From: Owenia fusiformis | Lineage: Eukaryota > Annelida > Polychaeta > Sabellida > Oweniidae | Direction of reading: 5' to 3' | Length of the DNA stretch: 64,000 bases | Assembly: GCA_903813345.2 (NCBI GenBank) | Contig: CAIIXF020000006.1 | Location: 14,700,348 to 14,764,347 of the forward strand | Shown here: positions 60,601 to 64,000 of the stretch, one piece after another | How positions within the stretch are numbered: position 1 is the first letter of the stretch | Layout: every line of letters starts with the position of its first letter | Position numbers and translations under genes: made by a program | Notes under the pieces: model-generated | Databases searched by the model: none | Told to the model about the DNA's origin: nothing | Seen by the model: only the letters and a program-made list of their open reading frames with translations

Positions 60601-60984
60601 ATTCATTTTTGAAATATGAGTGTCCCATTTTTTGGACCACCCTGTATGTAGTATACAGCGTGGCCTTACCTGTCTCCTAAATGTGCATTGAACATGCTAT
60701 CATTGTCACTACTTGTCATGTCTTCCGTCACAGTTGGAAATGACTGATGGTGGTCCCATCTATTGGCCAAAGAAGAACTCCGACCTTTGTCTGACATTTT
60801 TGTTAATCTCTCTTTGCGGGATATATTATTATTCTGTCCATAGCCATTCATTTTCTGATAGTTTGTATGGTAATTGGCTTGGTTACTATGAATACCATAT
60901 TCGTCACATTCAATGTCTTCATCTTCAGCCATAGTTGAAAAGTCGCCATCTTCGTTGAATGATCGTGAATTTGTTGGGGAAAGG
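39679..60984 (-). CDS. CRACR2A-like: Large Rab GTPase of the CRACR2A/RASEF/Rab44 type (3' part)
   Basis: Minus-strand exons in order: 60670-60984, 60129-60233, 59566-59754, (optional 55608-55721), 53086-53230, 52658-52787, 52180-52261, 51527-51752, 49100-49176 and 39679-39778. All have GT-AG borders and matching phase. The first exons encode a Ser/Asp/Asn-rich linker. The last six give a full Rab fold: P-loop GDSGVGKSS, switch I FSATIGVDFQV, switch [22 protein letters not shown], and a C-terminus GGCCGKS suited to prenylation. [29 protein letters not shown] and [10 protein letters not shown] place it with the large EF-hand Rabs (CRACR2A/RASEF/Rab44), which link Ca2+ to vesicle or ER signalling. 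EF-hands and coiled coil would be encoded right of the window or of the first exon and were not seen. Three opposite-strand genes lie in its introns. Rab identity is near certain; the subfamily is likely. Confidence 0.9.
39780..40130. repeat. Minisatellite carrying copies of the Rab last-exon acceptor
   Basis: Degenerate units of about 21-24 bp, core TACTGCAAATATAGAGGTAA. On the minus strand each reads CTCTATATTTGCAG, the same sequence as the real acceptor of the Rab terminal exon (at 39779). Good copies start near 39871, 39970, 40031 and 40086. Confidence 0.75.
40235..40880. repeat. Diverged tandem repeat with AAAATGGTGGCCATTTT modules
   Basis: About four to five diverged units of roughly 150 bp with ATGGTGGCCATTTTGAAAAT, CAGCCGCCATCTTGAAAATT, GAACCAAATCTGTTCACTGG and TATTTGAGTTATCAAAGATT. 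The same family appears at 56270-56660. Lies in the last Rab intron. Confidence 0.7.
40881..41628. other. Upstream region of paralogue 2, nothing recognised
   Basis: AT-rich. An acceptor-like TTATTTCAG at about 41579-41587 could mark the end of a 5' UTR intron for the channel gene that follows. No coding exon is seen. Confidence 0.35.
41668..43317 (+). CDS. DEG/ENaC-family sodium channel subunit, paralogue 2 (intronless)
   Basis: The open frame begins at 41629 (562 aa), but the Met at 41668 (549 aa) aligns with the starts of the two sister genes ([10 protein letters not shown] versus MPKLMKPKGG and [10 protein letters not shown]), so I chose it. It has the same layout as the sisters. In 562-aa numbering: [10 protein letters not shown] before TM1, [13 protein letters not shown] after TM1, [10 protein letters not shown], a Cys-rich palm/thumb region, TM2 at about 492-527 with GIG at about 508-510, then a tail ending SSKAQYS. 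Its middle differs from both sisters ([12 protein letters not shown]), while its TM2 region is almost identical to paralogue 3. It is complete, without internal stops, and lies on the opposite strand inside the last intron of the Rab gene. Activating ligand unknown. Confidence 0.92.
   Translation: MPQLRQRRNDYNSNPKEVIIKFMKTTSIRGLPRIINSESKIWRMVHVLFFLAALGLTSYMVTNLLEEYFEYKVTTNVNLSRNRGNTHFPDITLCNINPHSMMFDGFKKNISNKISEIKSQKYEDKLGISNTHEGLGKEERWLRDIHESRIYIHASLTPQQQEISGHKKEDFIRDCKLKVWYGKENKTCKMKHIRLFRDMEKLNCYTFQLQTQELNKKRMHKLRGVSFVLFLASTHHQYVFPDIPENHPSSNGAIVYIHEPNTMPPKSSGFTVSPGFETTVGIDVINSIQEPAPYGNCNNTSNNIKSGANEFAYDHTTCIAKCAQDSITRVCGCLWEEFPPFGEYDSYCKNTSLPFETFINNTECLKNTTEKLKSRRKHLCPDCKEKCNKYRYQNSISQSLWPDVSTHLGIYKRYIRNITTYNQFFTEYEDLLTGNGTNITMIEKYTKLRAYNGVKDSLIKLDVMLNSKDVLTYEQKKMLTLVSLLSSLGSTLIFGIGFTYFAFAEIFECIFYIIKSCFRREIRDVQTTPNNVDIPLEDTPGTSSKAQYS
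43318..43812. other. Paralogue 2 3' flank
   Basis: No recognisable gene. A short ACAGGGTGGTAAAAACC motif at about 43342 may be a decayed end of the ACAGGGTGGGCC repeat family. Confidence 0.35.
43813..44316. mobile_element. 504-bp MITE with TA duplication (Tc1/mariner-like)
   Basis: Perfect inverted ends, CTGTAGATTGGGTTAATTTG, then GCGC (24 bp in all), flanked by TA on both sides (43811-43812 and 44317-44318). Inside are further TTAATTTGGCG repeats near each end. No transposase. The TA target duplication fits Tc1/mariner-type mobilisation. In the last Rab intron, between two channel genes. Confidence 0.9.
44340..44890. repeat. Diverged ~180-bp tandem duplication
   Basis: Two to three decayed units share TTTTGGGACAG, CCAAGAAACATCCCTGAAAT / CCAAGAAACATATCTAAAAA, TTTCAGATCAATCCATCGAA and ATGGTTTGG-like blocks. 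The 79-codon frame here (44340-44579) has no known motif. Confidence 0.5.
44912..45240. repeat. Palindromic repeat copy (3.6-kb family)
   Basis: Contains GATTATCCTATATGAGGTTC, GGGATTATCCCACGG, TATCTGCCTGAGGGCC, GGTCCCAAGGG, ATATCCTGAACCAACTATAG and GTTTATCCCATACG, then TGGTTCACATTG, in the same order as the copy at 3640-3990. The closest full-length relative of that copy in this window. Confidence 0.8.
45241..45950. other. Upstream region of paralogue 3, nothing recognised
   Basis: AT-rich, no coding block. An in-frame TAA 24 nt before the ATG at 45951 fixes the start of the next gene. Confidence 0.4.
45951..47612 (+). CDS. DEG/ENaC-family sodium channel subunit, paralogue 3 (intronless, mosaic)
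   Basis: A 553-aa single-exon frame. N-terminal [12 protein letters not shown]1, [13 protein letters not shown], a Cys-rich extracellular domain and TM2 at about 484-519 with GIG at about 500-502, as in the sisters. Mosaic: TM1 and the segment just after it resemble paralogue 2; residues from [10 protein letters not shown] to CKEDFEN (50 in a row) are identical to paralogue 1; from about YNGVKDS through TM2 to RREIRDVQ it matches paralogue 2 with one difference. The DNA is as similar as the protein in these blocks, which points to gene conversion or unequal exchange. The tail ([13 protein letters not shown]) is unique. It lies in the last Rab intron, and a 178-bp tandem array starts soon after its stop. 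Confidence 0.92.
   Translation: MEQTRQRKKENNTSPKEELVKFMKTTSIRGLPRIVNSKSKIWCIVHILFFLVALGLTLYMVQNTLKEYFEYKVSTKVDLRRNGENTHFPDITLCNINPHSKTFDNFVQGVQRKAMSKLNSPASKLIKNKDKHAINQEISKNSKGMWMENVVESKTFVHSSLSPKQREMSGHQKKHFIRECKLKVWYGKEHSCKMEKIRLFRDLEKLNCYTFQLYTPKLDKRLIQRVRGVSFVLFLAPSDPEVFYEIPENVPSSNGAIVYIHEPNTMPSKSKGFTVSPGFETRVSMSVVHSIQQPAPYGNCKEDFENFKSGDREFVYERATCFAKCGQDAIKKSCNCLWEESPSFDDNHTSYCINMNLSSKSLKNNTTCLQKAIRELKPFKFKHQCSHCKEKCSTYRYQNSISQSVWPDVSTHLGMYKQYIQNITTYKEFFTEYEELLTGKGKNLNMAEKYTKLRAYNGVKDSLIKLDVMLNSKDVLTYEQKKMWTLVSLLSSLGSTLIFGIGFTYFAFAEIFECIFYIIKSCFRREIRDVQRDNVDINLKNVGGRFASHRMTM
47625..48275. repeat. 178-bp higher-order tandem repeat after paralogue 3
   Basis: About 3.5 copies of a 178-bp unit (starts near 47696, 47874 and 48052), itself built of roughly 27-bp subunits such as CAGTATGGCATTATACAATA and GATGAGAGATC. 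Copies are nearly identical, so the array is young. The minus-strand frames that repeat residues like [10 protein letters not shown] are produced by it. Confidence 0.92.
48276..49099. other. Last Rab intron, distal part
   Basis: Holds an unrecognised 110-codon plus-strand open frame (48411-48743) with several Cys but no family motif. A near-perfect palindrome ATGGGTTTTCAATTGAAAGC followed by CCAT lies near 48639-48662. Confidence 0.4.
49160..49400. repeat. 117-bp tandem duplication containing the Rab exon acceptor
   Basis: Sequence CCTGAAAGAGAAAACATGTG and the roughly 85 bp after it occur at 49176 and again at 49293. On the minus strand both read CATGTTTTCTCTTTCAG followed by an exon start (GAATTTGATTCA in the real exon, GTATTTGATTCA in the copy). 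The duplicate lies upstream in the direction of Rab transcription. Confidence 0.88.
49401..51526. other. Rab intron, nothing recognised
   Basis: AT-rich intron between exons 51527-51752 and 49100-49176. Includes a short CCAGGAGGGTTTGGGGGGTT-type block (50150-50290) of the sort seen at MITE ends. No coding exon is seen. Confidence 0.45.
52354..52438. mobile_element. ACAGGGTGGGCCAAAA mini-MITE, copy 1
   Basis: Inverted ends ACAGGGTGGGCCAAAA and TTTTTGGCCCAACCT enclose about 55 bp. In the Rab intron 52262-52657. Relatives at 60578-60646 and 61737-61790. Confidence 0.7.
52919..52975. repeat. 27-bp tandem duplication
   Basis: GTTGAGTCCTGACCTCTTTG then CACTGAT occurs twice in a row, in the Rab intron between 52787 and 53086. 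Confidence 0.85.
53231..55607. other. Rab intron, small palindromes only
   Basis: Contains hairpin-like patches: about 53996-54090 (TTCATCTTTGCACGCTCGG against CGAGTGACGAAGATGAA) and about 54840-54940 (GTGACGTGAAATATGCC against GGGCATATTTCATGTCA). An open stretch on the minus strand near 55409-55545 was considered as an exon and rejected because of phase. Confidence 0.4.
55608..55721 (-). CDS. Possible optional exon of the Rab gene
   Basis: On the minus strand, acceptor AACTTTCAG is followed by a 114-nt block (38 codons, phase in and out the same as neighbouring exons) reading [20 protein letters not shown] and on to SNLPSTSE, then a weak donor AG|GTTTTT. Its inclusion keeps the frame between exons 59566-59754 and 53086-53230. 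Composition (Ser/Asp/Glu/Asn-rich) fits the linker of the neighbouring exons. The donor is poor, so it may be an alternative cassette or chance. Confidence 0.4.
55722..57232. other. Rab intron upstream of the sulfotransferase
   Basis: Includes a diverged repeat patch at 56270-56660 with CAAGATGGCCATCAAAAAGT and ATGGTGGCCATTTTGAA, of the same family as 40235-40880. The 138-codon minus-strand frame at 56626-57042 has no motif or splice support. Confidence 0.45.
57233..58564 (+). CDS. Carbohydrate sulfotransferase (HNK1ST/CHST8-14 type)
   Basis: Two exons: 57233-57299 (donor ACAT|GTAAGT) and 57396-58564 (acceptor TTTTTTCAG), in phase, giving 411 aa. The frame also has a Met at 57398, but exon 1 adds the expected type II signal anchor ([20 protein letters not shown]), so I prefer the spliced start. 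These Golgi enzymes transfer sulfate from PAPS to glycan chains (chondroitin, dermatan, HNK-1 epitope). Visible motifs: the 5'-phosphosulfate loop [15 protein letters not shown] (about 99-113), the 3'-phosphate loop [15 protein letters not shown] (about 164-178), and the family block [12 protein letters not shown]...YDIIGHTE with a following DD. Length is normal for the family. It sits on the opposite strand inside a Rab intron. The exact acceptor sugar cannot be deduced. Confidence 0.92.
58565..59565. other. Sulfotransferase 3' flank / Rab intron
   Basis: AT-rich, no coding block seen. No canonical AATAAA was found close to the sulfotransferase stop. Confidence 0.4.
60578..60646. mobile_element. 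ACAGGGTGGTCCAAAA mini-MITE, copy 2
   Basis: About 70 bp with inverted ends TATACAGGGTGGTCCAAAA and TTTTTTGGACCACCCTGTAT, nearly perfect. It ends about 23 bp downstream of the donor of Rab exon 60670-60984 in transcription direction, so it is close to that splice site. Confidence 0.85.
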
Positions 60985-62674
60985 CTGCAGGGTGGGAAGC
61001 ATAAAAGCAATGCGTGAATACACTAGACTATCTATCTGGTTGTGAATATACTAAATACAGCTTAAATATATGGATACAGTCTAGATCTAGCCCCAAAAAC
61101 GTGGCCAATTGGGTGAATAACCTGTGTAAATGAAACACTATAACTCAAATGAAGGATAGTACCTCAATCAGGCCACTATGCCGACACAATTGTGACATTT
61201 AACACCATTGAAAGATGGTTCAACGAGAGGATTTTTAAGGCTATTCACTAAACTACAGCTCTAGTTACAGCTCTTTCTACACAAAAGGATATATTCATTT
61301 TCAATTGTTTTTGGTTATCACAAATAATTTTCCATACCACATCTTATTTTGTAATCACTTCACACTCACATTTGGTAATCACATCCAATTTTCTATTTTG
61401 AAATCACATCATATGTGGTAGTCACAAAATATTTTATAATCAAGTCATATTGCAATAATTTGTAATCAGGTCATACATTTTAATCACAAAACATTTTTAT
61501 CACTTCATATTAAACATCTACTTGAAATTATACAATAATTCATCATCATGAAATACTTTTCAATCACATATTAAGTGAATTAAAAATACATGGACAATGG
61601 ACATACAAAACAGCAAGTGCACGAAGTGAGACACACACAATATTAAATAACATTTATTAATCATTAGTTAAGAAAGAGTACAGAGGGGAAATAATACTTG
61701 ACTATGTGCTAGACTAAATTAAATATATTAATCTACTACAGGGTGGGCCAAAATAAATCAAATTCGTATTTTTTCTGGCCTACCCTAAAAGGTGTACACT
61801 GTTGTATATAATATATAATAATATACCCAGCACCAAGCTTCATTACAGCATTGCTCTTAAAGCTTAATGTAAGGACTGCAAGGTCAAGGTGGCATTGATT
61901 AAAATATCAATACTTTTTCATCGTCTTAATTTCAACTTTATAGTATCCCTTAAAGAGGTGGCTTTTTTAAGAACACCAATATTGATTGAAAAAATTCAAA
62001 TAACTAACTGAAAAAATAAAGTCTTTTTTAACATTATTATAATTCATTTATTTATCATATTCTTTTAAGCATTTTAGAATTGTACAGATCAGATAATGGT
62101 ATAGTAATATCACATTTGGCAATGTTCATAACAATATTCAACAAATATCAATTTTAAGCGCTTATCAAGAAATGATGAATATTTAGACTGCATAATACAT
62201 ATTCACATACAAAATACATGATAAAGAGTATGGCTTACATGATAAAATGAGATTTTATAATTTGTTAAAATGTTTAGAATGTTTTGCGATGTTTTCTCAT
62301 TATTTAACTGAGCATTGAATAATAAACAAATGCATCGATTTAATTTTTTCCTTATGGAATGCAAATACACAACTGACCTACATGTCATAATAATAACAAT
62401 TCAATTCATTTTCCTAATATGTGTAAGTACTATGCAATTTGAGCAAATATATTCCTTTAGCAATGTAAATATACACCAATATTGTAAAATATATGGAGAA
62501 AAAGTTTCTGAACAACTTGAGACCATTTCGGTGATGTATCATGTATTTTGAGCATATAACCAGGTATAAACAACAAAACATAAAGACATTAAGCATATTT
62601 TGAAAATACAATTTCAGATCTTTTTAAAAGTCTCTGAGTTAGCATAGGGAAATATTTGACTAATTATATTTTAA
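60985..62674. other. Rab intron, nothing recognised
   Basis: AT-rich with a run of AATCACATCAT-like words at 61310-61560. One small repeat copy (61737-61790). No coding exon is found. Confidence 0.4.
61737..61790. mobile_element. ACAGGGTGGGCCAAAA mini-MITE, copy 3
   Basis: Left end ACAGGGTGGGCCAAAATAA, right end TTTTTTCTGGCCTACCCT, slightly decayed inverted counterpart. About 54 bp. Confidence 0.7.
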
Positions 62675-62747
62675 TTAGTCGAGTTCTTCAAGCCAATTAG
62701 GGGAGTTAGAGGTGCGCAGAGGAGGTGGAGAAGATATCCCAGTGTTC
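62675..62747 (-). CDS. Possible alternative terminal exon (Rab-less isoform)
   Basis: On the minus strand, a good acceptor (CTTTTCACTCTAG) is followed by 23 sense codons (NTGISSPPPLRTSNSPNWLE, then ELD) and TAA at 62675-62677. It enters in the same phase (one base completes a codon) as Rab exon 60670-60984, so an upstream exon could splice to either. Used as a last exon it would end the protein before the GTPase domain. Vertebrate CRACR2A has a short form without the Rab domain. It could instead be the last exon of an unrelated minus-strand gene starting right of the window. Confidence 0.5.
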
Positions 62748-62988
62748 CTAGAGTGAAAAGAGAAACAAAAGCACTGGTTAGACCCAGACATAAAAATTAA
62801 AACAACAAGTGTGAATTAAAAATAGATTTATTATGAAGCTTCAAATAGTTACAACATGATTGCAAATCAAAATTTCCAATATACTGGGAAACATGTTACG
62901 ATCAGTAAATTTGCATTATGTCAATATAACTATGTAATCTAGTGACTTTAACACGATGCAATGTTAAATGAAGGCAATGAGGCTAATG

Positions 62989-63124
62989 CCTTGGTCACAT
63001 ATGCTCCGATTTTCACTACGGCGCCGGGTCGATTGAGTATTTTGTTCAGAAATGTATTCAATTTTGAACAAAATACTCAATCGGCCTGGCGCCGTAGTGA
63101 AAATCGGAGCAAATGTGACCAAGG
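62989..63124. mobile_element. Near-perfect 136-bp foldback
   Basis: The arms are about 58 nt: CCTTGGTCACATATGCTCCG, then ATTTTCACTACGGCGCC and TCGATTGAGTATTTTGTTCA on the left, reversed almost without change on the right, around a loop of about 20 nt. CpG-containing words (GGCGCC) stand out from the AT-rich surroundings. Confidence 0.9.
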
Positions 63125-63247
63125 TATAAATAATGTGAATAATGACAATGATGATACCCATTGCTTACTCACTTTAGGGACAGGGAAATTCACATTGTGA
63201 GAGAAACTCTTTTGGGAGACAAGAAATGAACAAGGCATTAGCATGCA

Positions 63248-63352
63248 AAATGTCACTACCTGCCATTTGTAACAATGACTGCCAGACACCGAACACCATC
63301 ACAATAAAGTTGGAAGCCATAACAATGTCACCACTTGTGGTGGTGACGTAAA
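63248..63352 (-). repeat. TGTCACCACC-family MITE, minus-strand copy
   Basis: About 105 bp. Contains AATGTCACTACCTGCC, ATTTGTAACAATGACTGCCA and GTCACCACTTGTGGTGGTGA. The reverse of the layout at 24118-24265. Confidence 0.75.
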
Positions 63353-63661
63353 AACACTTAGTGTTGATTGTGATCTCAAAGAACATCAAAATCCCAGGTT
63401 CAAAATCCGTCCCAGTCTATTGAATTCTCTGATTTTGCATTCATGTTGTAAATGAAGATACACATGCAGATTACATAAAATGTTACACTATTATTAAAAG
63501 ATAACCGAATACATTTACGCAAACAAATAACACAACATTATACGGGTATCTGAACTGACTGAAATGTGTACTAGCTACTATCTGCTATCTAAGCTAAGTA
63601 TTATACCTCTACCTGTGTACTATCTTACAAAAAGGGATTACAAGGCATTTTAACATCAAAA

Positions 63662-63778
63662 ATGTCACCACCAGCCCTTTGTGACAGAAGCAGACCCCCA
63701 AATGCCAACTGCCAAACTTCAACCACAAAAATTTGGAGACTATCTCAATATGTCACTTCTTGTGGTGGTGTCATAAAA
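63662..63778 (-). repeat. TGTCACCACC-family MITE, second minus-strand copy
   Basis: About 117 bp. AATGTCACCACCAGCCC at the left and ACTTCTTGTGGTGGTGTCAT at the right, with TTTGTGACAGAAGCAGACCC after the left end. Lies about 400 bp from the previous copy, in the same orientation. Confidence 0.75.
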
Positions 63779-64000
63779 GTTGAAAGTTTGGATGACTGAG
63801 ATTGTTAAGAACAATGTGTAGGGGCATCTACTTATTCATAGGTGTTGCATGTAATTTGTATTTTCCATTTTTCACTTCCAGTAACTAAAGTATGATTCAG
63901 TCAATTTAAATAACCTCTAATGCATTAAATATTAAACAGAAAATGGCTAACGTGATAGTAATATTATAGGTCTAATACCAAGGCTGAAAATCCATTCATT

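Larger units (their letters stand above)
62748..64000. other. Right edge, no exon recognised
   Basis: No splice-bounded coding block on either strand. Holds one near-perfect hairpin and two MITE copies, listed separately. Open frames at 62961-63389 lie on these repeats. Confidence 0.4.

Noticed and set aside
62961-63389. Overlapping frames at the right edge
   Set aside because: They read through the hairpin and the TGTCACCACC MITE; similar residues appear on both strands because of the palindrome.

Overview
This is a eukaryotic nuclear window. It has introns with GT-AG borders, an AT-rich background, and many foldback (inverted-repeat) elements and minisatellites. The proteins are animal. 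The repeat content, the expanded intronless DEG/ENaC channel genes and general sequence flavour suggest a marine lophotrochozoan, most likely a mollusc and perhaps a bivalve. That placement is inference. No operons, tRNA, rRNA or CRISPR arrays were found.

Left part (1-8.2 kb). A TIR-bounded minisatellite (461-1370) abuts TMEM101 (+ strand), whose first exon carries an apparent +1 frameshift. A palindromic repeat family fills 3.6-5.0 kb. TMEM167A/kish lies on the minus strand in three small coding exons (5880-7503); its Met-only first exon was not located. Segment 8.2-18.2 kb is a graveyard of nested foldback elements. The largest is a 4.2-kb giant foldback (9636-13863) with tandem-repeat arms and an 8-bp target duplication, itself inserted in another element.

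Middle (18.3-24.7 kb). A complete eight-coding-exon XRCC4 gene (346 aa; DNA double-strand-break repair by end joining) is on the plus strand. The 3' end of its sixth coding exon, including the 5' splice site, has been amplified into a tandem array in the next intron. One copy is split by an 829-bp MITE with a 9-bp target duplication.

Right part (30-64 kb). Three intronless DEG/ENaC sodium-channel genes (30342, 41668, 45951; all +) form a tandem family. All carry RG where HG is usual in the N-terminal gating motif, and GIG where GxS is usual in the TM2 filter. A large minus-strand Rab gene of the CRACR2A/RASEF/Rab44 type runs across 62.7-39.7 kb. Two of the channels lie in its last intron, and a carbohydrate (HNK1ST/CHST-type) sulfotransferase lies in another intron, all on the opposite strand. 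The Rab gene also has a possible alternative terminal exon that would give a Rab-less isoform, and two places where an acceptor splice site has been duplicated. A 2.4-kb satellite (32.9-35.3 kb) is an internally expanded member of a roughly 120-bp MITE family and is full of AGGTCA-type half-sites.

The genes look functionally unrelated (membrane proteins, DNA repair, channels, sulfation, Rab trafficking). The recurrent themes are opposite-strand nesting, gene-conversion-like mosaics, and tandem repeats that carry splice sites. All exon models are hand-made from splice consensus, reading phase and remembered family similarity, and no transcript evidence was available.
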